Source: Eriocheir sinensis
Taxonomy: Eukaryota; Arthropoda; Malacostraca; Decapoda; Varunidae
Reading direction: 5' to 3'
Length of the DNA: 64,000 bases
Assembly: GCF_024679095.1 (NCBI RefSeq)
Contig: NC_066549.1
Location: 12,545,477 to 12,609,476, forward strand
Of the stretch, positions 13,640 to 30,325 are shown piece after piece. A program made the translations under genes and the position numbers. The first letter of the stretch is position 1. Each line of letters begins with the position of its first letter. Under the pieces are notes generated by a model. The model saw nothing but the letters and a program-made list of their open reading frames with translations. It was not told the origin of the DNA and made no database searches.

Positions 13640-15849
13640 GTGGAATGTTATTCATATCATAAATAAGTGTCACAATTCCCGAGCCAGCACTGAAAACAAT
13701 ATATATGTTTATACATTTTCTGGTTCAGGGTTCAAAGGCGGCGCTGCTGTTGAGCCGGAGCTGGAATTCCTCCAACTATGCTCCGCGGCTGGTGGTGGAG
13801 AGGAGAGCCGAGGTATATCAAAAGGACTCATTGTAGTATTCGGAAGTGGAATACAGTGTTACTTCTGTATTGTAGCCTACACGTGCTTTAAATCGTGGGA
13901 TATAGTTTTAGTCGCCTCACCATCACCAAACATCTTGCTGGTGTCCTAGCTGTCTACGGATCTCTTCACGTTATAACGCCCAGGATAAAAATGTTGGTAT
14001 GCCTGAGTCATATTTATGGGTAACCGCTGTGTCCCGGGAAAACTATTAAAATTTACTAAAATAGTGAAGCGCGTTACATTGTATATATTTTTTTTATTTA
14101 TTTGACGACATATCCTGACGTAACAGTCTATATTCCACAAGGACGAGTCGCCACCCGCGGCCACCCAGAGAACTTTCCCGTCGTGTTGGTTTTGCTTTAG
14201 TAACGATTCTTTGCAGCCTCGTTTTGGTGAAAAGTCTAACGACATAGCCCGTGGTGATAACAGATTATACTTATCCCTGGCATGTATCATAAGTTATGAA
14301 CTTATTATAGATTTTGAGCGAGATAACATCAGAAATCGATTTCGCCTTCTTTTTTTCGGTATCGGAAAATACTTACTGCCTAGTATCGGAAATGTATAAT
14401 CTAGTGACGAAAGTTGTTGTTATACTGGAGTTATGCTAATTCCTTAACATATTAAAGAGTGTGATTATTTTATGCCGAAACATACAGAAATAAGACTGTC
14501 CAAAAACCGCTGAAAAAATGGACCAAGGGCTATACGACGTTGTTGTTACTTGGTTCGCTGGGGATGTATCCCAGGGAAGGGGGGGCAGCCCATTCTTCAA
14601 TCCCCCCAGCCCCCAATGGCAGTTCATTCCCTGTATGGGAGGCCGGTGCGTGTACGGTTAACGGGAAGCACGCCAGTCCTACCAACAGTTGTCTTGCAGC
14701 GGTTTCAGCAACAATGCCTAGGAAAAATGAGCCACTTTAACAATAGTAATGACACAAGAAAGCAGGATAATTTTTCTTTGTGTCTTTATCGAATACCATC
14801 TTCGAGTCGCGAATGGATGCCACGAGCGTTCATGTTGCTAGTGGGCGCAGCGCGAAAACCCTCTGTTGGTGGTCGAGTGAACTGATATGGAGTGATTTTC
14901 ATTTAATTTGCTTGAAAACTATTAGAAATGCCTATTCTAAATGTCCATTTTAATGTCTCATGATGTACACAATTTTACAGAAGCTTACATATTTTACATT
15001 GTTTTCCATCACGAGTAACAGTATGAAGAGGCCTCGGTGAAAAAAAATCTGCTGTTTGATGAAGTCTTTGTGATAAGCGATCTGCTGCCGCCCCAACACT
15101 GACATGAGTGAGATACACCCGGGCGTGTGGAGGGAGGAGGCAGCAGCGGAACATGTGTCCTCCGCCCAACACGTCTTGTTCGGGAAGATTAATACTGACG
15201 ACTGTCTTATATTCTGGTAATGATGTCTGACTGGACAAGCAAAATTATGCATTCTGATTCCTGGAATATGAACTAATTGATTTACTGGTCCTTTCAGCCG
15301 CAACTCCATGAAACGGATGATTTCTTCTATTGTAACTACACTTTTAAAATGTAATAAGCCTCTTTGCATAAATGCCGTAGTAAGGAAAACTAATAACTAG
15401 TGAAATAAGTCAGCGAGGAACGACATGCTCAAAAATCTACACAAGCATCTTTTCTGTCTGCCACGGAGGAGGGGACGCAGTGACACCGTTCCGCCGCCCC
15501 AGCTACTCCCGGACGGATGATTTTGACATTGAAAGACGAAATATTGCATCATCGAACAGCGAGAGTCAACAAGCTTGCGTGATCTTTAAGCAAACTTGGC
15601 GTGATTAGGAAGTTTGCAAGTAAATCCATGTCAACATTCAACCGACGTTTACTTCACGACTTTTGAGACCTGGAAGTAACACCAAACTTTCCAACTTGAT
15701 TTAGGACTCGCAGGCGCAGAGACTTGAGAGGAAAATGCAACAAGAGAACCAGCGCTGATGAAGGAGCGGAAAACCCTATTTGCAAGGAGGAAGAGAGATT
15801 ACACATGCAAGGAAGACAGTTGATTGGTGATTGCTCGGAATACTGGATT
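13640..15849. other. No gene recognised
   Basis: Mixed-composition DNA with short open frames on both strands and none with recognisable domains. A 28-base block near 14150-14177 (CGCGGCCACCCAGAGAACTT) recurs at 34424-34450. Confidence 0.4.
13730..13814 (+). other. Weak exon candidate
   Basis: A pyrimidine-containing acceptor-like TTTTCTGGTTCAG precedes about 80 bases of GC-rich sequence open in one frame (GGAAVEPELEFLQLCSAAGG) and ending at GAGCCGAG|GTATAT, a poor donor. No family was recognised and the signals may be chance. Confidence 0.12.
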
Positions 15850-16035
15850 TTTAATAGAGGAGGAGGAGGAGGAGGAGGAGCTAAAGGAGAATAATAATAA
15901 AGGAGAAAGAGGAAAAAGAGGCAGAAAATTAGGAAGAGGAGGAAAAGAAGAAAAAATATTGAAAAGAGAAAAGGAAAAGGAAAAAAGAGGAAGAGGAAAA
16001 AATAGAAAAAAGAAAAAGAAAAGAAACAAGAACGA
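15850..16035 (+). repeat. Purine-rich GAG/AAG tract
   Basis: Begins as (GGA)n at about 15859-15880 and continues as irregular A/G-only sequence. The Lys/Glu/Arg-rich translation is low-complexity. Confidence 0.8.
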
Positions 16036-16316
16036 ATGAAGAAGCATACAAGTAGGTGGAAAAGAAGGAGAAATAGCAGAGACGACGAGAAACATTCAAT
16101 ACCCAAACAGCAGCGACAGGCAAAGGTCAAGTGGAACATCCAGGTGGTAGGAGGGATGCACCTGACAAGCCCTCGCTGACTGGTGGAGAGTTAAGCCACT
16201 GAGACAGGTTAAGAGAAAGAAACCTGGCAGTTGAAAGGGAGGTTGCAAAATCAGGTGAGCTAGTCAGTCGGAATTCTTTTGATGGTTAAGCACTATTGAA
16301 GGGAGGCGATAATGAT

Positions 16317-16318
<2 letters not shown>

Positions 16319-16402
<84 letters not shown>
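16319..16402 (+). repeat. (GT)n microsatellite, 42 units
   Basis: Perfect GT dinucleotides, followed by a C/T-rich region (16450-16840). Confidence 0.97.
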
Positions 16403-16406
<4 letters not shown>

Positions 16407-17181
16407 ATAGTCTGTTCTTGAAAGGGTGCATACTCCTCTTAAGGTTTCATCCGGGCCGCCTTTTCTACCTATCTCTTTTTTTTTCTCCCATTCTCTCTCT
16501 TCCTTCCTCTCGGTATTACTTTCTCCCTTCCTTCCATTCCTTCATTTTATTTTCCTTCCTCATGTCATTGCTTTGTTTTTTTCTTCTTTCATTCTCTTTC
16601 TTCTCCCTCCCTGTCTTCCTGTCACCCTTCCTTTGCCTTTCCTTTCTTTCTTCCGTTCTTCACAACTTCCTTTTCCGTTTCTTCTCCCATCCTGTTCTTA
16701 TATTTTCTATACATTCCTTGCTTCCTCTCTTTATTTCGCCTTCCCTTTCTTCCCATCTCCTTCCGTTTCTTCGCCCTGACTGCTTTCATCTTTCCTGTTA
16801 GTCCCTCCCTCCCTCCCGTCCTTTCTTCCTCCCTTTTTGAATGTATCGTTTGTCCCTTCCGCCGGGTTCCATTCTTCTCTGTTTACTCTTGTTCACCCTC
16901 AACAACACACCACCCTTCGCCTCTTTCTGTCCCTGCCCTTTCAGCCCGCCCTTCACCTTGCCTGAATATCCGCTGAATACCTCCTTTATGAATATGTTTT
17001 CCGCCTCTCCTGTTCTCCTGTTTTGCATTCATCGCCTCCTTTATTGCCGTCTTCTTGCGTGTGACCTTTGGCTTTTCGTTTGGGTGTTTTGTTTTCTCGT
17101 TTTCTTTCTCATTCCTAATCTTCCTCTCGTTAATTTCTTTTTCTGCTCTGAATTGCTCACTTTACTTGCCACTGTTTGAAC

Positions 17182-17183
<2 letters not shown>
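16403..17183 (+). other. Pyrimidine-rich DNA, no gene recognised
   Basis: C/T-rich TTCC and CTTT sequence across most of the span. Open frames are Ser/Phe/Leu low-complexity. Confidence 0.6.
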
Positions 17184-18439
<1,256 letters not shown>

Positions 18440-18639
18440 CCCCGGTCATCACACGCATTGGTACGAGCATCTAGTGCCTGACATTAGCAAGTTAGCCTCA
18501 TTCTCACCTTAACGAAATCCTCACTTCGTTGCCTTTACGGACTTACCCAGCGTTTAACCGTCCTCCCAATCAACCCGACTGTCCCGAGGCTGTGTGGGAT
18601 GGTTCAGAAAGTGACGTTGGTGGTGCGGTGGTAGGCAGG

Positions 18640-18684
18640 GGTGGCGAGGGTGTGTCTGGGGGGGTGGGGGGGGGCGGGGGACAG
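18640..18684 (+). other. G-run cluster
   Basis: Runs of up to nine G separated by single T or C bases make this stretch a G-quadruplex candidate. Confidence 0.6.
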
Positions 18685-18690
18685 AAATAT

Positions 18691-18933
18691 ATCTTGCTTT
18701 TCACTCCCTGTTATCCAGTATTTGATCTCGGCCCACCAGCCACTTCGTCCTGTTAGTAAGGGGGGATGGGTTATGTCGGTGATCCAGTGGGTAGTGGTAG
18801 AGGAGGAAGGTAACAAGGGCATGTGTGTGTGTGTGAGGGGGGCGGGGGAAGTATGAGGCAGCAGAACTGACAGATCTCTTGCCTCCCACTCCCTGGTATT
18901 TGATCTCCGCCCACCACTCACTTCGTCCTGTTT
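18691..18933 (+). repeat. Two direct copies of a ~62-bp segment
   Basis: The copies at 18691-18754 and 18874-18933 share CACTCCCTG, GTATTTGATCTC, GCCCACCA and CACTTCGTCCTGTT. The spacer contains a short GT repeat. Confidence 0.75.
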
Positions 18934-19141
18934 GTGTAGTGGTTGAGGAGAGGGCAGAGAGGGAGAGGTCCGTGTCCGCTGGTAGAAGGGATGGGAGAGG
19001 GGGGAGAAAGCAGTAGGTGTGCGTGGGCAGTATCATCACCGTTAAGACTGGGTTTAGCAGCGGGCCCGATTACATTAGCCGACGTTGGCCGCGGCTGCAC
19101 ACTCAAAACACCCACGCATGCACACACACGCCGTCGAGCCA

Positions 19142-19144
<3 letters not shown>

Positions 19145-19221
<77 letters not shown>
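19145..19221 (+). repeat. (AC)n microsatellite, 38 units
   Basis: Perfect AC dinucleotides, preceded by looser CA-rich sequence. Confidence 0.97.
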
Positions 19222-20329
<1,108 letters not shown>

Positions 20330-20416
20330 AATCGATTAAAATGAGCACGAGTTTGCTAATATCGGGAGTGTAATTGCTGGCGATTGCGAGTCCAGCTCTT
20401 GATCAGGCCATGATGA

Positions 20417-20559
<143 letters not shown>

Positions 20560-21301
20560 CTTAGACAGCATTTGGCTTATTAAATGGGGATAAAGTATGT
20601 ATATAAAAAAATGGAGCACGATAGTTGTCGCTACATTTTGCGAGGAAACAATGCCAACTGTACGGGAAAGGCGCTGCTGTTCTGCCTTTGTTCTGATGAC
20701 CGATTGATGTTTTACGTTTTGTGATATTCCAGAAATATCGCGTAATTTTGAAGGAAAATGGTTGAATGATTTAAAGATGAAAAGGAGGGAAAATATTTTA
20801 TTATTGAATAGATGATATGACATTAATTGAAAGTAATTGAATAGATGATTTGACAAATGGAAAATAGTTCCAAGTAAAATAATTAGTAATGAATAATTAA
20901 CGTTGCTTAATAAGAAACGTCCCAAAAATATTAAAGGCGAAATAAAAATAACTAAAAATGCCAGAGAAAAAAGAGTTTACAGAGGAAGGGGAAGCAGAGC
21001 GAGAGCTTGTTAGCGGGGAGGCGGTGCGCGCCGTGCCCAGCCCACACCCGCCCAATTACAGTCCCCGACCCAGCACACCAGACTTCCTCTTTTCAAAGCT
21101 CCTCCCTCATATCACACAGATGAGAGGGCAAAGGGGGGAATAAAGCGACGGCCACTCACACAATAAAATGAACAGAATAAATTTGAGTGCTTAAATATGT
21201 TTAAAAAAAGCGTTATTAGTTTCACAATACTAACACAGGTACACACAGGCAACACACGATAACACCCACCTGCGATACATTTCCTCAGATTACCTTCTAA
21301 T

Positions 21302-21302
<1 letters not shown>
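20560..21302. other. No gene recognised
   Basis: AT-rich with a GC-richer patch at about 20990-21080. No conserved domain was seen in any frame. Confidence 0.5.

Positions 21303-21361
<59 letters not shown>
21303..21361 (+). repeat. (CA)n microsatellite, 29 units
   Basis: Perfect CA dinucleotides. Confidence 0.97.
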
Positions 21362-21362
<1 letters not shown>

Positions 21363-21991
21363 ACAGACACACAGACACAGAAAAAACACCCTCACAACTT
21401 TCTTCTTTCAGGAAATCAACGTCACGAGCAAACAAAACGAGCCGCTTTCTCTTGAGACTGAGTGGCTAACTTTCGCCTGGCCCGCCTTGTAACTTGCCCG
21501 ACGCGGCTACGATAAGTGTAATGCCACAATCCATCCCTGTGACCCGGACGAAATAAGGGCTCGGTGTGTGGCAGCATCATTTACGTTTCTTTTGTTTGCA
21601 AGCTCTTCCACGTGAGAAAATAAATGGAGCCGCTGTGTTGATTTTTTTCTGTGAGTTTTGGTTAGCTTCAAGGAAGGAGTATCAACATCTCTCTAATAAG
21701 ATCTGATTCTCCCCTTCGGCTAATCCCAATGTCCTCTTTGCAGAAAAAAAAATCTATACCGTTTCTTTTTTTGCCTTCAGCCCTGAGCCCTTATCTAGAA
21801 AAAAAACCCAATCATATCAAGTCGGGGATGAAAGATAATTGTAATCTTTTTTCCTTGTGGCCGAAAATAGACCAGGCCAATAATATTTTGACGGGCAGTG
21901 ACAACGAAAAGCTTCTCGGTGCGTTTTCATATTTTTCTCGTTCTCTTATCCAGCTTTATTTTTGTATCAAGATTTTCCATAGCTGACATGA

Positions 21992-22253
<262 letters not shown>

Positions 22254-22399
22254 AGGGGACGAAAAAGGAAAGGGAGAAAAAGATAAAACAATCGCATAAA
22301 CAAAAAAGAAATCATAGGAAACAAAGTATAAAGGAGTATCAATAAGCATTTAAGATAAAATTTAAAAGAGATGCGATATTAATAAATGAAGAAATGCAT

Positions 22400-22860
22400 A
22401 AGGGAATTAAGTAAGCAGGGAAGGAAGGGAAGAAAAGAAGGAAGGAAGGAGAAAAGGAAGGAAAGGAGGAGAAAAGGAAGGAAGGAAGGAAAGGAGGAAG
22501 GATGGAAGGAAAATAGGAAAGAAGGGAGGGAGGGAGGGAGGGAAGGAGGGGGGGAGGGAGGGAGGAAGGAAGGAAGGAAGGAGAGAAAGGAGGGAAGAAA
22601 GGAGGGAAGGAAGGAAGGAAATAAGGAAGAAAGGAATGAAAAAGGAAGAAAGGAATGAAAAAGGAAGAATGAAATGAAGGAAGAAATGAAATAAGGAAGG
22701 AAGGAAGGAAGGAAGGGAAGAAAGGAGGGAAGGAAAGAAGGAAGGAAGAAAGGAAATAAGGAAGGAAGGAAGGAAGGGAAGAATGGAATGAATGAGTGAA
22801 GGAAGGAATGAAGGAAAGAAAGAAGGGAAGGAAAAAAAAAGGAGGGCAGGAAGGAAAACA
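22400..22860 (+). repeat. (GGAA)n-type polypurine tract
   Basis: About 460 bases of imperfect GGAA/GAAGG repeats, nearly pyrimidine-free on the + strand. Confidence 0.9.
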
Positions 22861-23150
22861 GTAAGAAATATGGATGAATGGAACGGTGGAGGTCGATGCA
22901 ACGTGCAGTTTAGGAAAAAAATCGTTGCAGTGAATATCAGTTAACCGAACCAACAATTACTTCAGTATATTTTTTTCCATTTCATGTTCGTGATTCCATT
23001 CGTGGCCTTTTTTTTTTTCCTTGGTTAGGTCAACAACATCAACTTCCACATCCTTATATTTTTCTTATTTCTTGCGTCATCATTTTTTTTTTCTTCTGGG
23101 TTTATTTTTTCAGTCTGAGTGTATCTACAACTTTTACTCCCGATGCTTAA

Positions 23151-23264
23151 TTGCGTTGATATCACTTTATTTATTTATTTATTTATTATTTATTTATTAT
23201 TTATTTATTTATTTATTTATATTTGCGTTGATATCAATTTATTTATTTATTTATTTATTTATTT

Positions 23265-23296
<32 letters not shown>

Positions 23297-23339
23297 TTTG
23301 CGTTGATATCAATTTATTTATTTATTTATTTATTTATTT

Positions 23340-23379
<40 letters not shown>

Positions 23380-23450
23380 TATTTGCGTTGATATCAATTT
23401 ATTTATTTATTTATTTATTTATTTATTTGCGTTGATATCAATTTATTTTT
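23151..23450 (+). repeat. Higher-order repeat: (TTTA)n punctuated by GCGTTGATATCAATT
   Basis: Five copies of GCGTTGATATCA(A/C)TT are separated by (TTTA)n stretches of about 45-85 bases. The punctuating motif is almost invariant while tract length varies. Confidence 0.9.
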
Positions 23451-24771
<1,321 letters not shown>

Positions 24772-24779
24772 ATCTATTT

Positions 24780-25610
24780 ATTCATTTATTTATCATACTT
24801 TTCCCTTTTCCCTCACCTTTTCCTCCTCTTCCTTTCTTTCTCTCGTTTATTATTTTTTTCAACTAACAATTCATTTCTTCTTCTCTTGCTCCCTTTACCA
24901 TTCATTCCCCAGTTCCCTTTTCTATACACTTTTATTTTTTCCTTCCGTCTAATCACTCATCCTTTCTATCATTCTTTAACTTTTTCATTTTCTCCACTAG
25001 TCTTTCCACCCTCCTTACCCTCCCTTCTTCAGGTCAACCACTCATCTGTTTGTCTTCTCATTTCCTATTTTTCTTTCCTCTCTTCACATATTTTTACCCA
25101 CAGTACTCCCCGTGTGGCCTCAATCTTTCAAATCTTCTTATTCCAACTCATTCCATTTTTCTTCATATTTCCCATCTTCCTTTTCTCTCTGGCCTCAATC
25201 TTTCAAATCTTCTTACTCACGCTCGACCCCCGGTGCCTCCATTCTTTCACGTCTTCTTCATCCGCCTTACTAAGCTAACCCGCCGTTAAGGATCTTCGCC
25301 GCAAACAAAGCTCGTATTGTCCCGTCCATCACCAGCCCTCCCGTTTTCTCTTGTCTAGTGTCACCGACCCCTAACTACTCAAGATGGATCCTCCCCCTTG
25401 TTGCCTCTATACCTTTAACTATACACCCAGAGACAATACCTTGCACTTAGCGGCCCAGACAGGCTATAGATAAGGTAACAAAGTCTTTTCAGGTCAGATT
25501 CTTAAGGGTAATTATAAGAAAAGATTTTAATGCGATCGCCGCCTTAAGCAGCTGAGTTTATGGAAAGGATAAAAGTTAAAATTAAGAGTCATACTTAGTA
25601 CGTTGGAGAG
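24780..25610 (+). other. Pyrimidine-rich then mixed DNA, no gene recognised
   Basis: C/T-rich to about 25260, with a local duplication: GGCCTCAATCTTTCAAATCT appears at about 25117 and 25191. Mixed composition follows. Confidence 0.5.
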
Positions 25611-25616
25611 GTGTTA

Positions 25617-25665
25617 GCGAGAGAGAGAGAGAGAGAGAGATAATGAGAGGAGATAATCAATTTTC

Positions 25666-25717
<52 letters not shown>
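25617..25717 (+). repeat. (GA)n ... (CT)n inverted microsatellites
   Basis: A (GA)12 stretch and a (CT)24 stretch are separated by about 30 bases and are mutually complementary. Confidence 0.9.
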
Positions 25718-25720
<3 letters not shown>

Positions 25721-25847
25721 GCGGGCTCTAATCGATGTGGACCCCATCAAAGCATCACCTGTCGGGGACTTCTAAGTTGGGTCGCTTAATCGCAAGTTCC
25801 GGAGGCAGGTCACCTCAAGGAGTTAATGTGTTCCAGTCATTACTCAT

Positions 25848-25978
25848 CAAGTGTGTGTGTGTGTGTGTGTGTGCGCGCTAGTGTATACGTTTTGTCTATC
25901 TGCTTCTCAGTCTCACTTTCTTTCCATATTTCACGCCACACACACAAACATACCCCCCCCCCCCCCCACACACACACA
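25848..25978 (+). repeat. Short (GT)n, C-run and (CA)n
   Basis: (GT)n at 25850-25872 with a GCGCGC end, then a run of about 15 C at 25952-25967 followed by (CA)n. Confidence 0.85.
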
Positions 25979-26159
25979 CCTCTCTTGACCCTCACGGGGC
26001 ACTTGGCGCTCCCCATAGCAGCCATCGGGTCAGATTGTTGACTCTTTTTCTTTTTCTTTTTCTTTTCCTTCGCTCCCCATTCCCCCGCCCCTTCCCATTG
26101 TTTTCAAGGTACTCATTATTACAAAGAACACTCGTGAAATGTTGTGACACTATACAGAC

Positions 26160-26755
26160 ATACAGTGAGTGCAGTGGTTAATGGTGCTGGAAGGGTAGTG
26201 AGAGCTGCGTCGCCAACACAACACCGAGGACACGCTCAAGCTGCGGAGGATGGAATCACCCAGCAGCTGAGAAAGGTCACTTCAGGTGGCAGGCAGTGAG
26301 GCAGCCTCGTCACTCAGGTCTGGAGCAAGATGTTCGGCACCTTCATCAGCTCAGTGCACTTGTTCCGATAAGCCGGCCAGCAACCACCACCTGTGTCTCG
26401 CCGGCCCAGGCTTAGCACTTCCTTACTAAGCCTGGGTATCCCTGAGTGACCTCCCAGATACTGCCCACCTGCATCCCTCTGGGACCTGTCACCTGAACCC
26501 AGCATCCTACCCGAGGATTAACATCGCACTTGACCTCACCGCCATCTGGAAGAATCCGCCCCTTCGCCCTCCCAGCACCACCCCCACTGCACTCCATCCC
26601 ACCCAACCCCTCCCATCACCCCTATCTTTCCCAGAGACAAGATTTCCATCCCCCTTCTCTTTTTGTACTTGTTCTCGTCAGCGAAATTTATTTAAATGTA
26701 TTTATAAAATGTAAATTTTCAGCCAGACGGCTGCCGTATACCTGAATAAACCGTA

Positions 26756-26811
<56 letters not shown>
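26160..26811 (+). other. Possible retroelement 3' end with (TTA)n tail
   Basis: A GC-richer non-coding stretch (26160-26650) ends in GTATACCTGAATAAACCGTA followed directly by (TTA)18. An AATAAA-like signal adjoining a trinucleotide tail resembles the 3' end of some LINEs. No coding homology was seen, so this is a weak call. Confidence 0.25.
26757..26811 (+). repeat. (TTA)18 microsatellite
   Basis: Perfect TTA repeats. Confidence 0.95.
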
Positions 26812-26812
<1 letters not shown>

Positions 26813-26829
26813 ACCACCCTTTCCCTCCC

Positions 26830-26900
26830 CTCACACACACCCACACAAACACAAACACACACCCACACCCACACCCACACACACACACACACACACACAC
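26830..26900 (+). repeat. Imperfect then perfect (CA)n
   Basis: CACAAA and CACCCA variants precede (CA)n at 26876-26900. Confidence 0.9.
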
Positions 26901-28040
26901 GTAAACATACATACATACGCATTCCTTAATGCACTTCTGTGAATTAATGGCTTAATTCTACCCTGGTGTCTTAGTTATCCTTATTACTGGCGGTAAACAC
27001 GAATACATAATTAAAGGTCTTGTTTCCGATATTACACTTTGAATCAATAGTTAATTGTTGATTAAGGAATAATGAAACAGACATTGCACACTGCGGGGTC
27101 CAATAATGAGTGTAATGATGATGTGCTGAATGATGTACGGCACGTAAGCAATTTAAATAATTATCTCTCAGTATATATAGCTAAAAATAGGGAAGAATGT
27201 CGGAAGAATAAGAGCAGGCCATTCATTTGGCTAACTGCATTATCGACCCTCGGCTGGTGTGGCTCAGCATAACAAAAGATCCGTAGTCGGCCTTGCCCTT
27301 GGGTGTGGGAGGCGCTGCTCGGTCTGCCTGCATGCCTGTGAAGCAACATTTGAACAAAGACACATCACGCAAGAGAGATAAAGGGCTTAGCTTTAATAAG
27401 AAAGGGTGCAAAACTATCCCGCCGTGAGGCAGTGTATAACCAGAACGTCTTTTATTGCATCGTAAGCGACTTTTACGACGAAAATGCTTGGTGATGCCCC
27501 GAGTGTGTGATGACACCAAGGGTTTTCGTCCTCGGAGACAAAGCCCACTATTTTCAGCGAGGACAACTGATCCCGTGCCTTGGTGATACAAAGACACATA
27601 AGTCAAGGTGGGTCAAAAGACGCGACAAGCTTGAGAAATCATGACATATGAGTAGAGGAAGTAAATCCCAACAGTAATGTTTTATCTGTTTTCGTTATAC
27701 CGAACAACAGACCATTATGGTGAAAAGACAAGTTTGTATACTATGAACATTGTTTCTAATGATACTCAAAAAGTGTATACCAAAGCATCATTAAAATCAA
27801 AAGGCTCAGTTTTATGGACGGATAGACAGCGCGGTGACATGACTTCAACAAAGATATTTCCATGCGTGCAGAGTGGATATCAAAAGTTTTCTTTGCCAAG
27901 AATTAAGTAAACGCTAATCAATCATAACTAAACGCAAGGATTTCGAGTTGGCGGCGAAAATTACATAGAACAATAAATATTTGTTAAAAAATATGCTCTA
28001 AACCGTAAAAAAAAAAAAAATGTTGTACAAAATAAGTGCC
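26901..28040. other. No gene recognised
   Basis: Low-repeat DNA with a 16-bp inverted repeat at 27478-27529. Short open frames on both strands have no recognisable domains. Confidence 0.4.
27478..27529. other. Hairpin-forming inverted repeat
   Basis: ACGAAAATGCTTGGTG at 27478-27493 pairs with CACCAAGGGTTTTCGT at 27514-27529 at 14 of 16 positions around a 20-base loop. It could be a small structured RNA or MITE relic. Confidence 0.5.
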
Positions 28041-28372
<332 letters not shown>

Positions 28373-28561
28373 ATAATAACTGACAACAATTAAAATAACA
28401 AGAACAACAATATGAAAGAAATAATAAACTGTTTTATCTTAAAATAGCATGGCAAGGCATATACTTTCTTACTAGTTTGACGATGCAGAGTATTTAAGCA
28501 TGGCAAAACATTCCCGCAGAGTTTATGGCTACGCAGGTATTCCTGAATGTGTGTGTGTGTG

Positions 28562-28565
<4 letters not shown>

Positions 28566-28610
<45 letters not shown>
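28566..28610 (+). repeat. (GA)n microsatellite
   Basis: About 22 GA units, preceded by a short (GT)n. Confidence 0.95.
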
Positions 28611-28613
<3 letters not shown>

Positions 28614-28869
28614 TATTTCCGTAATTACTTAATTTCATCTTTCTTTTCTTCTTCTTTTTCTCATTCCTACCATCGTTGAGAACAGTTTTATAGCTTACTC
28701 AACACTCGGAAACCAGCTCAGCACCTCGTATATCAGCATATCAATCTATTTATCATCCCTCCGTTGGGTCATGACGCATTAGGTTTGGTTTTCCGGCAAT
28801 TCCCTTTCGCGCCTCCCTTATTGAAAAGAGGTAAAACCAATAATATATCAGCAACTCAATTACCTACTG

Positions 28870-28871
<2 letters not shown>

Positions 28872-28966
<95 letters not shown>
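28872..28966 (+). repeat. (GT)n microsatellite, 47 units
   Basis: Perfect GT dinucleotides, followed by an A/G-rich stretch to 29050. Confidence 0.97.
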
Positions 28967-28967
<1 letters not shown>

Positions 28968-29135
28968 AGGAATGCAGACGCGAAGGGAAGGAGAATGTTG
29001 GAGAGAGGGAGAGATGGGAGGAAGAGTGGAGGGAAGGAAAAGGGAAAAAATCATAGGTATGCAGAGTATGCGAAAAAATAAATTTGATAAAAGTGCTTCT
29101 GCCTCACTTTCGTCGCCTGTCCGTCTGTCTGTATG

Positions 29136-29138
<3 letters not shown>

Positions 29139-29221
<83 letters not shown>
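29139..29221 (+). repeat. (CT)n microsatellite, 41 units
   Basis: Perfect CT dinucleotides. Confidence 0.97.
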
Positions 29222-29223
<2 letters not shown>

Positions 29224-29792
29224 TAATTATTTTCCTCCCTTCCCCTTAGCGTCCATAATTAGTCTTGCACTTTTCAGCTCTCTACCTGTGTTTTTCCACT
29301 CTTTACCTTCGGCGTAATTGTCTCTGGATTCCTAATGTTTGCTCGCCTGTCCATTCTTTTGCACTTTTACCTGTTCTTTACAAGTTTTTTCCTGTTAATT
29401 GTTTGCCTGCATTCACTTTTACTCTCATCTATCACTTTGTTTTCCTCCAAACATCACTTCCGCCTCCGAAATATGGATGTCAACTCGTGAGCCTCATTTC
29501 GAAGAGTAGCTTGTTGTCCATGTGCAACCAGAATGCTATTTCATGCTTCTCTCTAGCCTGGTCAATGCAAGGGTTCAAGCCCTGTTGTGACTTGGATGAC
29601 CACCGAGGCCATGCGCCGCTAGGGCATGTGTACCCAACTTCACCTTTTATACTGAGGGTACTCTACAACTTTCGTTTTTACTGCCATGGTCACTTGCTCC
29701 AGGCAAAAGAAACAAAGAAGCGTTTTGAAAGTTTTCTATTAATAATACAATATAGGGAAGAGGTGTGTATAGTCCGACACTAGTATACAGTT
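29222..29792. other. No gene recognised
   Basis: Mixed-composition DNA. GGGTTCAAGCCC near 29570 looks like an RNA polymerase III B-box but no matching A-box was found. Confidence 0.4.
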
Positions 29793-29975
29793 AGTTTGGG
29801 TGGGGCCCGAACCTTTTCAAAGCGCTGCAGCATCACCCCCAACACATCACTCTCTCCCTCGTATGTCATCTACGTACTATTTGAAATTGTGTATCAGATA
29901 TTATGTATACTTTACATAAATAAAATTTGGCAGAGCTATGGCCAAGGAACTCACCGAGCGGGCCCCGCCCACACT
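29793..29975. mobile_element. Small TIR element (MITE-like)
   Basis: The ends AGTTTGGGTGGGGCCCGAAC and, inverted, AGTGTGGGCGGGGCCCGCTC match at about 16 of 20 bases and enclose 183 bp of AT-rich non-coding sequence. No clear target duplication was found, so the class is undecided. Confidence 0.45.
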
Positions 29976-30015
29976 GACTTCATCGCTGAGTTGTATTATA
30001 GTCATATCCTAATTA

Positions 30016-30325
30016 GGCCGCGGCCACACAGGGAGCGAGAAAGCGAGCGATAGCGAGAGCGAGAAACTTTAATACATTATAAGCAATGCAGATGGCCACA
30101 CTGGCAGTGAGCAGGTAATGGCGAGAAAGCGAGCTGGTAGGCAAGAAAGCGAGAAGAGTTCACAGTTAAGGCCACGGCCACACAGGGAGCGAGAAAGCGA
30201 GCGAGAGCGAGAGTGAGGAACTTTAATACATAATAAATAATGGAGGTGGCCACACTGGCAGTGAGCAGGTAATGGTGAGAAAGCGAGCTAGTAGGCGAAA
30301 AGTGAGAAGAGTTGACGATTAACTT
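30016..30325 (+). repeat. Two ~154-bp tandem copies of the Harbinger-like left end
   Basis: Unit 1 (30016-30169) and unit 2 (30170-30325) both start GGCC(G/A)CGGCCACACAGGG, continue through GAGCGAGAAAGCGAGCGA, ACTTTAATACAT, a TGGCCACACTGGCAGTGAGC block and GAGAAGAGTT. Unit 2 is preceded by TAA, itself a TWA motif, so it may be a nested insertion or an abortive transposition product. Confidence 0.8.

Noticed and set aside
29560..29620. tRNA-like B-box GGGTTCAAGCCC
   Set aside because: No A-box at the right distance and no SINE body or tail was seen.
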